Of a stretch of DNA of 9,779 nucleotides, positions 1 through 7,684 are shown piece after piece. A model generated the notes under the pieces. That model saw nothing but the letters and a program-made list of their open reading frames with translations, searched no databases and was not told the DNA's origin. The number at the start of each line of letters is the position of its first letter. The stretch's first letter is position 1. The translations under genes were made by a program, and so were the position numbers. Location of the stretch: NCBI GenBank assembly GCA_020049615.1, contig JAIFKN010000302.1, forward strand, positions 1 through 9,779. The letters are read 5' to 3'. Source of the stretch: a bacterium (GTDB lineage Bacteria > Planctomycetota > UBA11346).

Positions 1-60
1 AGGATCGACCTGCGCGTGCTGGTGACCTTGCGGGGAACTTCCGCCGTATATCCTCGCCAG

Positions 61-1782
61 ATGCCCATGGCATCCGAACCGACCCTGTTCCGTCCCGCCC
101 TGCTGCGCAGCCTGCGCTCCGGCTACACCCGCAAGGACCTGCTCGCCGACGTCTTCGCCGGACTGCTCGTCGGGGTGGTGGCCCTGCCGCTGTCCATGGG
201 TCTGGCCATCGCCTCGGGAGCGACGGCCGAACAAGGACTGTACGTCGCCATCATCGGCGGCCTGCTGATCAGCATCTTCGGCGGCTCGCGGGTGCAGGTC
301 GGCGGGCCGGCCGGCGCCTTCGTCGGGCTGTGCGCCGCAGCCGCCGCCGGAACCGGCGTCGGCCTGTTCGGCCTGTCGGTCGCGACCTTCATCGCCGGCG
401 GTATGATCCTGCTGATGGGGCTTATGCGGCTGGGCAGCGCGATCACCTTCATCCCGGTGCCCGTGGTCATCGGCTTCACCACCGGCATCGCCATTACCAT
501 CGCCAGCACCCAGTTGGCGCCGATGCTGGGGCTCGCCGCCGGGAGCCAGGAGCACGTCACCGAACGCATCCAGGTGGTGTGGGCCGGGCGCGAGTCCGCG
601 AGCTGGCTGCCGGTGGCGGCCTGCGCCGCCACCATGGCGATCATCCTCGGCCTGCGGCGTTGGAAGCCGCTGCTGCCTGGGGCGATCATCGCCGTCACCG
701 CGGTGACGTTGATCTCCGTGGCGCTTGGTCTGGAGGGGACCGGTCCGGATCATCTGGCGACCATCGGGGCGATTCCGAACTCCCCGCCGCTGCCGCACCT
801 GCCGGGCATGTACGACGGGCAGGGCTGGTCGTTCGGCGCCTGGTGGGCCAGATTGACCGATCCGGGCATGGATTGGGAGAAGATCTTGACCCTGTCCGGT
901 ACGATCGCCCTGCTGGGTTCGATCGAGAGCCTGCTGTCGGCGGTGGTCGCCGACGGCATGTGCGGCGACCGCCACGATTCCAATACCGAGCTGATCGGCC
1001 AGGGCATCGCCAACCTGGTGGTGCCGTTCTTCGGCGTCCTCCCCGCCACCGGGGTCATCGCCCGCACCTCGACCAACATCCGCGCCGGGGCGCGCAGCCC
1101 GGTGGCCGGCATCGTCCACGCGCTGGTCGTGCTGCTGATCCTGGTCGCCCTGGCGCCGCTGGTGAAGCACATCCCCAACGCCTGCCTGGCCGGCGTGCTG
1201 CTGGTGGTGTGCTGGTACATGGCCGAGCTGCGCCACTGGCCGCACATCCTGCGCGCTGGACGCAGCGACGCGTTCCTGCTGCCGCTCGCCGCCGGACTGA
1301 CCGTGTTCGCCGGACTGCCGACCGCGGTCTTCACCGGCGTGGTCCTGGCGATGTTCTTCTTCGTCCGGCGCATGAGCGAAGCGACCCAGATCGAACGCCG
1401 CGCGGCCGACAGCGGGGCTGAATCCGAACGGGCACCGGAGCTGCCGCCCGGAGTCGAGGTCTATGATGTGCGCGGGCCGTTCTTCTTCGGCGCGGCCACC
1501 CTGATCCGCGACATCGACAGCCAGATGGGCAGCGCGCCGCGGGCGTTGATCCTGCGCCTGCGCAACGTGCCGTTCATCGACGCCACCGCCGCGTTCAGCC
1601 TGCGCGAACTGCACCGTTCATGCAGCAAGCGCGGAGCCGAGCTCCTGCTGTCGGACTGCCACACCCGTCCGCTCGCCGACCTCGAACGGCACGGCCTGCT
1701 CGCCGAACTCGGCGAAGAGCGGATCTTCGGCAGCTACGAAGGTGCGCTGGCTCATGCCGCGGCGCTCGGCGGCAAGCCATGA
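61..1782 (+). CDS. SulP/SLC26-family anion transporter with C-terminal STAS domain
   Basis: This is an inner-membrane permease of the SulP family, whose members move sulphate, bicarbonate or other anions, usually with Na+ or H+. From ATG 61 the protein has 573 residues, a normal family length. Residues about 20-440 are a run of hydrophobic segments and include the family's early conserved stretch, with GLY at about 59-61 and GGPAGAF at 81-87. After a short charged linker, residues about 465-570 form a STAS domain with the FIDAT motif at 505-509. Starts at GTG 16 or ATG 67 are also in frame. I prefer 61 or 67 because the transmembrane domain begins soon after and residues before 61 look unlike the family; no Shine-Dalgarno decides it. 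The stop overlaps the next start as ATGA (1779-1782), so the two genes are probably co-translated. Substrate is unknown: sulphate is tempting given cysE downstream, but bicarbonate is equally open. Family call is firm, substrate is not. Confidence 0.93.
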   Translation: MPMASEPTLFRPALLRSLRSGYTRKDLLADVFAGLLVGVVALPLSMGLAIASGATAEQGLYVAIIGGLLISIFGGSRVQVGGPAGAFVGLCAAAAAGTGVGLFGLSVATFIAGGMILLMGLMRLGSAITFIPVPVVIGFTTGIAITIASTQLAPMLGLAAGSQEHVTERIQVVWAGRESASWLPVAACAATMAIILGLRRWKPLLPGAIIAVTAVTLISVALGLEGTGPDHLATIGAIPNSPPLPHLPGMYDGQGWSFGAWWARLTDPGMDWEKILTLSGTIALLGSIESLLSAVVADGMCGDRHDSNTELIGQGIANLVVPFFGVLPATGVIARTSTNIRAGARSPVAGIVHALVVLLILVALAPLVKHIPNACLAGVLLVVCWYMAELRHWPHILRAGRSDAFLLPLAAGLTVFAGLPTAVFTGVVLAMFFFVRRMSEATQIERRAADSGAESERAPELPPGVEVYDVRGPFFFGAATLIRDIDSQMGSAPRALILRLRNVPFIDATAAFSLRELHRSCSKRGAELLLSDCHTRPLADLERHGLLAELGEERIFGSYEGALAHAAALGGKP

Positions 1783-3479
1783 CCCCCTGCCCGATGCAAC
1801 CGGCGCATCCGCCCGAGGCGTTCATCAACGTCCTCGGCGTGGTCTATCTGCGCCAGCGCACCAGCGACGGCGGCGACCTCTACCTCACCCGCTTCGGCCT
1901 GGAACACAGCCGCCTGCTGCAGGTCGAGAACTGGTGCGATCCAGCCTGGTTCACCGCCAAGCGCCAGCGCCTGCAGGGCACCAGCACGGTGTTCCGCGTG
2001 CCGACGAAGGAGGTCGACGGGCGCAGCCTCGACCTGGTGGTGAAGAACTGCCGCGTCGGCGAGGACGTGCCGCTCGACACCCACACGCTGCAGGCGTTCA
2101 TCAACACCGAGTTCAACAGTCCGTGGGAGGAGTTCGCCCTGGTCATGGAGCTGCGCGAAGGCCAGCACGGCCCAGCCGACCTGCGCATCCCCACCCAGGA
2201 GCCCCTCGCCATCTACGTGCCACCGGAGCGCATGCAGGAGTGGCAGACCGGGCGCAGCGAGGACCGCATGCAGCGGATCCAGCGTCGCCATCCCGGCATG
2301 GAGCTGGACATCCTCAAGCAGTACAAGCTGATCTACGCCTGGATCCCCGGCCGCAACGTGGTCGAGACGCTGGGCGACCTGGGCGCGCCGACCGAAGTCG
2401 CCGAAGAGCTGCCGTGGCGGCTCAACGAGCGCGTCCTCGGCGACATGGAGCAGAAGGGCTACACCGTCGCCGACATGAAGCCGGTGCACATCATCCTCGC
2501 CACCGGGGACCTGGCGAAGCTGCAGGCCGTCGGCAGCGGCGCCGGCCCGGCGGTCGAGGCGCTGGTCGCCAACCGCCGCTATTCCGTGATAGACTACGAA
2601 CTGCTGCTGCGCACCCCCGAGCACGAATCGCGGGTGCACCGCCGCCGTCGCCACGGCTACCTCGACGACTTGCGCCACCGCTTCGAGACGACCGAACTGC
2701 CAGCCCACCTCGCCCAGGTCGAAGTCCTGGACGTGCCGTACGTACACGGCCGGGTCGAGAGCACCGGAGGCCGGTTGTGGGTGGTCGGGCGCAACGGCCG
2801 GCTGTTCGACTATTTCCTGCCCGAGCGCTGGCGCCGCACGCCTGGCGTGAAGCTGTCGCAGTTGAACGACGTGCAGTACACCCTGACCAAGGACACCGTG
2901 CATCTGGTGTGGAAGACCTCGATGGTCGGTGAACTCCCGGCCGCCGGAGGCGAGGCGGTGCGCGAGCGCGGCTACAACAGCCCGTTCGAGGAGGCGGCGA
3001 TCTCGGTCGCACTCGCTGCGGCCGGCATCCCCGCCACCCATGTCCGAGCCATCTACATGACCGGCACGCGCAAGCTGGAGGCGAGCGAGGACCGCCGCCG
3101 CTTCGACTCGCACGCCCACCTGCTGACCGCCGATGGCACGCCGGTGCTGTGGGACAGCCACAACTACGTGCTGATCCAGGGCTATTTCAACGGCACCGAC
3201 GGCCAGGACGCCGATTGCGCCCGGCCGCTGAGCAAGCCGCTGGGCCTGGCCTCGGCGATCTGCGCCGGTCTGCTCGGCAAGGCCGAGGCCGAGGCGCTGG
3301 CCGAGGGCCTGCGCCGCCGGCTCGCCGCCGCCGGCTACGACGGCAGCCTGCTCGGCCTGCGCGACTTCCTCGTCTCGCTGGAGGACGAACGCACCCTGGT
3401 GCGCGATGCCAGCGGCCAGGTCGAGGCGCGCATCTGCGACTTCAAGCTGATCGGCAGGCCAGCACCCGTCCGGCGATGA
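1779..3479 (+). CDS. Divergent kinase-fold protein with internal duplication (putative)
   Basis: A 566-residue soluble protein that I cannot assign to a named family. Several stretches resemble protein-kinase/APH-like catalytic elements in the right order: LVVK with K89 as the possible beta-3 lysine, NSPWEE at 113-118 as a possible alpha-C glutamate, a hinge-like IYAWIPGRN at 185-193, ADMKPVHII at 231-239 like a catalytic loop (D232, K234, H237), and IDYE at 271-274 in the place of DFG. The second half repeats the first lobe: LVWK (K379) followed by VGE, NSPFEE at 400-405 and AIYM at 424-427, against AIYV at 144-147. A clear second catalytic loop is missing, although WDSHN (458-462) and CDFK (553-556) are weak candidates. 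It starts at the ATG overlapping the SulP stop (alternative ATG 1794), so it may act with the transporter. The activity, substrate and even the kinase fold are inference. No signal peptide or membrane segment is seen. Confidence 0.85.
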   Translation: MTPCPMQPAHPPEAFINVLGVVYLRQRTSDGGDLYLTRFGLEHSRLLQVENWCDPAWFTAKRQRLQGTSTVFRVPTKEVDGRSLDLVVKNCRVGEDVPLDTHTLQAFINTEFNSPWEEFALVMELREGQHGPADLRIPTQEPLAIYVPPERMQEWQTGRSEDRMQRIQRRHPGMELDILKQYKLIYAWIPGRNVVETLGDLGAPTEVAEELPWRLNERVLGDMEQKGYTVADMKPVHIILATGDLAKLQAVGSGAGPAVEALVANRRYSVIDYELLLRTPEHESRVHRRRRHGYLDDLRHRFETTELPAHLAQVEVLDVPYVHGRVESTGGRLWVVGRNGRLFDYFLPERWRRTPGVKLSQLNDVQYTLTKDTVHLVWKTSMVGELPAAGGEAVRERGYNSPFEEAAISVALAAAGIPATHVRAIYMTGTRKLEASEDRRRFDSHAHLLTADGTPVLWDSHNYVLIQGYFNGTDGQDADCARPLSKPLGLASAICAGLLGKAEAEALAEGLRRRLAAAGYDGSLLGLRDFLVSLEDERTLVRDASGQVEARICDFKLIGRPAPVRR

Positions 3480-3999
3480 CCAGGCCGGACAGGCGGACAT
3501 CGTGCGCCTCGCATGGCAGGTCGTCGAGCAGCTGGCAGGCGAAGCCGACGCCGATGGCCTGCAGGTCGGGTCGCTGCGCCAGCAGACGGTCGTAGTAGCC
3601 GCCGCCCTGGCCGAGGCGCCGCCCGTCGGCGGTGAAGGCGAGTCCCGGTACCAGGACGGTGGTTCCCGCCGGCAGTTCGGTCGAGGCGGCCTGCGTCGGA
3701 TCGGGCTCGGGGATGGCGAAGGCTCCCGGAACCAGCTGGTCGCCGTCGATGACGGTATGCCAGGCGAGGCGGCCAGGGCCGGCGACGCGGGGCAGGAACA
3801 CCGCGCGCAGTGAACGCCAACGCTCGCGGTGCAGGCTGGACAGGTCGAGTTCGTCGGGCAGGGCGGCGTAGCTGGCCGGCACACCGCGGACGAGCCCGGC
3901 GCAGGCCTGCGCCGTCGCCAGCGACTCGGCCGTGCGCTGCGCCGGATCCACGGTGCGCCTCCGGGCGCGCAGCTGCTGGCGCAGCGAAGCCTTGCTCAC
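3442..3999 (-). CDS. fau: 5-formyltetrahydrofolate cyclo-ligase (MTHFS)
   Basis: This cytosolic enzyme uses ATP to convert 5-formyltetrahydrofolate to 5,10-methenyltetrahydrofolate, returning a stored folate to one-carbon metabolism. The protein has 185 residues, typical for the bacterial enzyme. Diagnostic features are the basic N-terminus (K3, L6, R7, R11, R13-15) that binds ATP phosphates in this family, FAIPEP at 94-99, and the signature VPGLAF followed by RLGQGGGYYDR across 117-138. HDVRL at 166-170 is the usual end-of-domain motif. I chose GTG 3999 because it overlaps the upstream stop as GTGA (3996-3999) and puts the SKASLRQQLR sequence at the N-terminus. A longer in-frame extension back to 4131 lies inside the preceding gene and looks non-coding. 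The 3' end overlaps the convergent kinase-like gene by 38 bases (3442-3479). The assignment is secure; the symbol follows E. coli usage. Confidence 0.95.
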   Translation of the reverse strand: MSKASLRQQLRARRRTVDPAQRTAESLATAQACAGLVRGVPASYAALPDELDLSSLHRERWRSLRAVFLPRVAGPGRLAWHTVIDGDQLVPGAFAIPEPDPTQAASTELPAGTTVLVPGLAFTADGRRLGQGGGYYDRLLAQRPDLQAIGVGFACQLLDDLPCEAHDVRLSGLVIAGRVLACRSA

Positions 4000-4616
4000 C
4001 ACGTGACGATCTGGCTGCCCCAGGCATCGAGGGCGAGGCCGGCACGGTGCCCCGGCGCCGGGCCGTAGATGAAACCGGCGAGCGGCATCGGCGACTGCGA
4101 CTGCAGCACGGCGCGGCCAGGCCACAGCCACAGGCGTATGCCCGGGGCGGCCTGCAGGCGGCAGCCGAGGCGTTCAGCGATGAACAGCCGCAGCGGCTTC
4201 AGCGCCAGACTGGTCAGGCTGGCGAGATCCTCAGGGGCTGGCAGCAGCAGGCGGCCGTCGCGCAAGGTCGGGCAGTCGATCTCCGCCTGGGCGATGTCCG
4301 TCCCCCAACGCAAGGGGCCAGGACCGATCGGCATGCCGCTCCAGGCCAGGGTATCGAGCCATTCGTCCGGTGCGCCGGCGACGCCCAGCGCCGGCGGCAG
4401 CCCGGACGGGGCGGCTTCGGCCAACCAGCTGGCGCAGGCGGCGCGCAGTTCGGCCGGCGGTCTGACCTGACGCCCGGCGATCAGGGCATCGAGGATCTGG
4501 CAGCGCCACGAGGCGAGGAGCTCGGGATCGGGCGCGGCGGGCATGCCGGCATGGTCGCAACCTCCGCCGAGCAGTACAAGTGGTCGCGCTGGAGCCGGCG
4601 GTCCCGCGTCCATCAT
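3996..4616 (-). CDS. Hypothetical protein translationally coupled to the folate cyclo-ligase
   Basis: A protein of up to 206 residues that I do not recognise. It has no signal peptide, no clear membrane segment and no catalytic motif I can name. The middle is rich in Leu, Ala and Pro. The C-terminal third looks like alternating beta strands, with LWLWPGRAVLQSQSPM at about 153-168 and a final GLALDAWGSQIVTW, so a small beta-rich fold is plausible. Evidence that it is real is its open frame through a crowded region and the 4-base GTGA overlap of its stop with the start of the folate enzyme, which implies co-translation. The start is uncertain: two adjacent ATGs (4616 and 4613) give the longest form, and ATG 4544 would remove 24 residues. 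GGAGG lies at 4561-4565 but is 16 bases from ATG 4544, too far for a normal ribosome site. A folate-linked role is only suggested by position. Confidence 0.7.
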   Translation of the reverse strand: MMDAGPPAPARPLVLLGGGCDHAGMPAAPDPELLASWRCQILDALIAGRQVRPPAELRAACASWLAEAAPSGLPPALGVAGAPDEWLDTLAWSGMPIGPGPLRWGTDIAQAEIDCPTLRDGRLLLPAPEDLASLTSLALKPLRLFIAERLGCRLQAAPGIRLWLWPGRAVLQSQSPMPLAGFIYGPAPGHRAGLALDAWGSQIVTW

Positions 4617-4624
4617 GCTGCACC

Positions 4625-6661
4625 GTGGGCGCCATCATCCCCCTGTTCCTCGCCCTGCTCATCCTGCAGGTGCATCATGGCCTGCCGGCGCCGGCCACTG
4701 CGCCGCTGGCCCTGGCTGGCGGAACCGTCGGTCTGTGGTTCCTCGCCACCGCGGCGCTCAGCCGGCTGCTCATCCGCCGGGGTGATCGGCGCGCCCTGCG
4801 CGTGGCCGAACTCGCCGCCCAGGGCGCCAGCCTGGGACTGCTGCTGTGGCTGTGCCGCGAGCAGGGCTGGGCGGCCTGGGCCCCGGGCTGGGTCGTGGGA
4901 CTGGCCCCCTGGCTGCTGATGCAGGTCGCGTGGTGGTGGAATGTGACGCCGGCGATCCGCGCCATCACCGGCGGTGCGTGGAGCCGTTCCGGCCTGATCC
5001 TGCACCACCTGCGCTTCGAGCTTGCGCCCGCCCTCCTCGTCCTGCCGGTCCTCGACCTCTGCGAATGGGCCGGCCGGCACCTCGGCACCCTGGCCTGGTT
5101 CAACGACGGCAATGACGGCCTGATCCTCTCGCTGCTCGGCGGCTGGGTCCTGGTGCTGGCGCTGCTCATCCTCCTGCCGCTGGTGCTGCTGCCGCTGTGG
5201 GGCGCCCGCCGCCTGCCGGAGGCCGAACTGACCCGCCTGCTGGCTGCTGATTGCGCCGGCTACGCCCGGCTGCGGGTCTGGAGCACGCCCGGCGGCCCGG
5301 TGCACAACGCCATGGCCATCGGCCTGGTGCCCGGACTGCGCTGGGTGCTGGTCAGCGAGGACCTGCTGCGCGACCTGCCGCCGGACCAGGTACGCGCCGT
5401 GGTCGGCCACGAGCTCGGTCACCACCGCCACGGCCATCTCAAGGCCTACTTGTGGTTCGCCCTCGCCGCCATGGTCGGCTCGTGGGGCGCGCTGACGATC
5501 CTGGTCGGATCCGCCGACGCCGCCGGACGCCCGCTGAGCATGGGCTTCGGATCCGGGGAGGAGCTGCGCGCCGGCCTGCTCTTCCAGCTGCCCGGCATCG
5601 ATGCCGTGCCCGGCGAAGCGGTGCTGTGGACGGCCCTGCTGACCTGCGCCGCCGTGTGCATCCGCCTGCTGTTCGGCCACATCAGCCGGGCGTGCGAGCG
5701 CGAAGCCGACATCGCCGGAGCCGAGGTCGCCAGCCCGGCGGCGATGGCCGGCGCCCTGCAGACGGTTGCGCGGCTGTCCGGCACTCCCGAGGATGAGCCC
5801 AGCTGGCGGCATCGTCCGATCCGCGAGCGCGTCCTCTTCCTGCGCGCCCTGTCCCGTGATCCCGGGCTGGCCGCCCTCCACCGACGGTACGTCCGCGACA
5901 TGCGCCTGGCCATCATCGCCGCCCTCGCCCTCCTCGCCGCCATGGGCGCGAGCCTGTGGCTCGATCCGTTGCGTGACCTGCGCCACACGCAGGACCCCGT
6001 CGGCCTGATCACCGCCTGGTCGGTCAAGGCGCCAGAGCTCGACACGGCCCTCAAGGCCGCCGACGCCGGCGACACCGGGCCGCTGATCACCTGGCTGGCT
6101 CGCGCCCAGCCCGAGGATCGCCAGAAGCTGGCCCTGCTGCACCTCAAGCTGATCGAACGCAGCGGCGGCACCGCCAGCGACGGCAAGCCGTTGCCGCCCG
6201 ATGACCGCACGCCGTGGCAGCTCCGCCACCGCTTCGCCGCCCTCGCGGTGACGCGCATGGAGGACACCGGCAGCCTCGGCCTGCTCATCGACAACGTCTA
6301 CGCCTACGGTCTGGTCGCCGGCACCGCGCGACCGTCGCCGCAGGACATCGAGCAGGCCCGCTCGGTGCTGCCGCGTCTGGAGACCGCCGTGGCGCGGGCC
6401 AGCGACCACAGCCTGCACGACACCATCGCCTGCGTCCGGTTCGTCAGCCGCGACCTCGACGGCGCCCGCCGCGCCTGGGAGGCGGCTCTGGCCAACCTGC
6501 CCAAGGACGAGCGCGCCAGCGAAGCGGAGCGGCAGACCCTCGCGTCGCTGTACCGCCGCCGCCTCGACGCCGCGACCGCCAACCTGGCGATCAACGCCGG
6601 TTCGCGCCCCGGCCAGCCCATCCCCCTCCCCCTGACCTTCCCAGTCGAACCCACGCCATGA
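4625..6661 (+). CDS. M48-family membrane zinc metallopeptidase with long C-terminal extension
   Basis: An integral membrane peptidase of the Ste24/HtpX-like M48 family, which cleaves membrane or misfolded proteins using one zinc ion. With GTG 4625 as start it has 678 residues. Hydrophobic segments lie at about 2-15, 27-50, 68-77, 87-105, 133-146 and 165-192. HELGH at 262-266 gives the two zinc histidines and catalytic glutamate, E360 in CEREAD is the expected third ligand, and NAM at 228-230 precedes the active site as in relatives. A SWRH...IRER stretch at about 393-402 is also usual in this group. One more membrane span is at 428-446. Residues 447-678 are soluble and helical, possibly TPR-like, which makes the protein longer than HtpX (about 290) and typical Ste24 proteins. 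GTG 4601 and GTG 4580 are alternative starts; 4625 leaves the first span intact and avoids overlapping the divergent gene. The stop overlaps the cysE start as ATGA. Confidence 0.9.
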   Translation: MGAIIPLFLALLILQVHHGLPAPATAPLALAGGTVGLWFLATAALSRLLIRRGDRRALRVAELAAQGASLGLLLWLCREQGWAAWAPGWVVGLAPWLLMQVAWWWNVTPAIRAITGGAWSRSGLILHHLRFELAPALLVLPVLDLCEWAGRHLGTLAWFNDGNDGLILSLLGGWVLVLALLILLPLVLLPLWGARRLPEAELTRLLAADCAGYARLRVWSTPGGPVHNAMAIGLVPGLRWVLVSEDLLRDLPPDQVRAVVGHELGHHRHGHLKAYLWFALAAMVGSWGALTILVGSADAAGRPLSMGFGSGEELRAGLLFQLPGIDAVPGEAVLWTALLTCAAVCIRLLFGHISRACEREADIAGAEVASPAAMAGALQTVARLSGTPEDEPSWRHRPIRERVLFLRALSRDPGLAALHRRYVRDMRLAIIAALALLAAMGASLWLDPLRDLRHTQDPVGLITAWSVKAPELDTALKAADAGDTGPLITWLARAQPEDRQKLALLHLKLIERSGGTASDGKPLPPDDRTPWQLRHRFAALAVTRMEDTGSLGLLIDNVYAYGLVAGTARPSPQDIEQARSVLPRLETAVARASDHSLHDTIACVRFVSRDLDGARRAWEAALANLPKDERASEAERQTLASLYRRRLDAATANLAINAGSRPGQPIPLPLTFPVEPTP

Positions 6662-7575
6662 GCCGCACCTCGCCCGAGCACCTCGACCGCATCGCCGCCC
6701 GGCTGCGCGCCACCTACGACCAGGCGCCGGGCATCAACGACGCCACCGCCGTCGCGCTGCCCGATCGCGAGAGCGTCGGCCTGCTCTCGCGCCAGCTGCT
6801 GTCGCTGCTCTTCCCCGGCTTCTTCTCCGCCGAGCCGGTGGTCGCCAGCCAGCTCGACACCTACCTGCGCTCGCACCTCGCCGCCCTCGAGGCGACCCTG
6901 CTGGAGCAGGTCGCGCGGGCGCTGCGCTTCCGCGCCCGGCGCGACGGCACCGAGGTCCCCGCCGGCACCATCCGCGACCTCGTCGCCGAGCTCCTGCTGG
7001 ATCTGGTGGCGGTGCGCGAACTCGTCATCACCGACGTCGACTGGGCCTTCTGCAACGATCCGGCCGCCAGCGAACGCGAAACCGTGGTGCTGTCCTACCC
7101 CTCGGTCGAGGCGGTATCGGTGCAGCGCTTCGCCCACCGCATGTACAAGCGCGGCGTGCCGGTCCTGCCGCGCATGCTCACCGAGCACGTCCACGGCCGC
7201 ACCGGCATCGACATCCACCCCGGCGCCGCCATCGACGAGAGCTTCTTCATCGACCACGGCACCGGCGTCGTCATCGGCGAGACCAGCCGCATCGGCAGGA
7301 AGTGCCTGCTCTACCAGGGCGTCGGCCTGGTGGCATGGAACCCGCTGGCCAAGAACGAGCAGGGCGAGCTGACCCGCGGCGCCTCGAACAAGCGCCATCC
7401 CGACCTCGAGGACCACGTCACCATCTACGCCGGCGCCACCATCCTCGGCGGCGACACGGTGATCGGCGCCCGCAGCGTCATCGGCGGCAGCGTCTGGCTG
7501 ACCCATTCGGTGGCGCCCGGCTCGGTGGTGCGGGTCGACGATCCCGAACTGGTGATCAAGCAGCGCAAGAAGTAG
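6658..7575 (+). CDS. cysE: Serine O-acetyltransferase (long-form, EpsC/SATase clade)
   Basis: This cytosolic enzyme transfers acetyl from acetyl-CoA to L-serine, making O-acetylserine for cysteine synthesis. The 305-residue protein has a helical N-terminal half (about 1-150) and a left-handed beta-helix of hexapeptide repeats (about 180-292). DIHPGA at 185-190 carries H187, matching the catalytic histidine of the family, and FIDHGTGVVIGE at 197-208 is the conserved second motif. RHPDLED at 246-252 follows a loop that is longer than in E. coli CysE, and YAGATILGGDTVIG and IGGSVWLTHSV are typical of the long SATases of Bacteroidetes- and PVC-type bacteria. It starts at the ATG overlapping the M48 stop, so it is probably co-translated with the peptidase; no Shine-Dalgarno is visible. 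The C-terminus (VIKQRKK) is basic. No cysteine synthase (cysK) lies in the window. The enzyme call is firm; why it sits with a peptidase is not clear. Confidence 0.95.
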   Translation: MSRTSPEHLDRIAARLRATYDQAPGINDATAVALPDRESVGLLSRQLLSLLFPGFFSAEPVVASQLDTYLRSHLAALEATLLEQVARALRFRARRDGTEVPAGTIRDLVAELLLDLVAVRELVITDVDWAFCNDPAASERETVVLSYPSVEAVSVQRFAHRMYKRGVPVLPRMLTEHVHGRTGIDIHPGAAIDESFFIDHGTGVVIGETSRIGRKCLLYQGVGLVAWNPLAKNEQGELTRGASNKRHPDLEDHVTIYAGATILGGDTVIGARSVIGGSVWLTHSVAPGSVVRVDDPELVIKQRKK

Positions 7576-7580
7576 GGACT

Positions 7581-7682
7581 CCTGGGACCGGCGAGCTGGA
7601 GCTGCCTGCTAACAGCGCGAGTGCGCTGTTCGTTGGGGTTTTCGGGGGAGGGGCGAACGCCGCAGCGCTCGTCGGTCCCAGG
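7581..7682 (+). repeat. Structured dispersed repeat, copy A, filling the cysE/fpr convergent gap
   Basis: A 102-base element bounded by an inverted repeat: 7581-7596 (CCTGGGACCGGCGAGC) pairs with 7667-7682 over 16 bp with one G-T pair (7591/7672). Inside are a perfect 8-bp hairpin, AACAGCGC/GCGCTGTT with a GAGT loop (7611-7630), and GTTCG/CGAAC (7628-7632/7654-7658) closing a G-rich loop with runs of 4, 5 and 4 G (7635-7653). GCGCTG (7623-7628) could instead pair with CAGCGC (7663-7668), which would exclude the inner hairpin. Bases 7581-7667 match copy B at 81 of 87 aligned positions. It starts five bases after the cysE stop and ends two bases before the fpr stop, so it could end transcription from both sides, although no T-run follows the stems. 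It carries no coding potential. Orientation is given as the + strand by convention only. Confidence 0.85.
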
Positions 7683-7684
7683 GC

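Noticed and set aside
28..54. Possible promoter upstream of the SulP gene (TTGCGG and TATCCT).
   Set aside because: Spacing is about 15 bases and both boxes are weak; the upstream context is cut off by the window edge.
16..60. GTG 16 as the start of the SulP gene.
   Set aside because: The extra 15 residues do not resemble SulP N-termini and no ribosome site precedes it; ATG 61 or 67 gives the expected short cytoplasmic tail.
1752..3884. A 710-codon open frame on the minus strand opposite the kinase-like gene and fau.
   Set aside because: Its translation is low-complexity and Arg/Ala/Val-rich with no family motifs, and it overlaps two genes with good evidence. High GC makes such long shadow frames common.
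4613..6418. A 601-codon open frame on the minus strand opposite the M48 peptidase.
   Set aside because: It is rich in Gly, Gln and Asp in a pattern typical of antisense to a GC-rich gene, with no recognisable domain; the plus-strand HELGH gene explains the region.
7581..7682. Ordinary Rho-independent terminator between cysE and fpr.
   Set aside because: The hairpins are not followed by a T-run on either strand. A termination role stays possible but not in the classical form.
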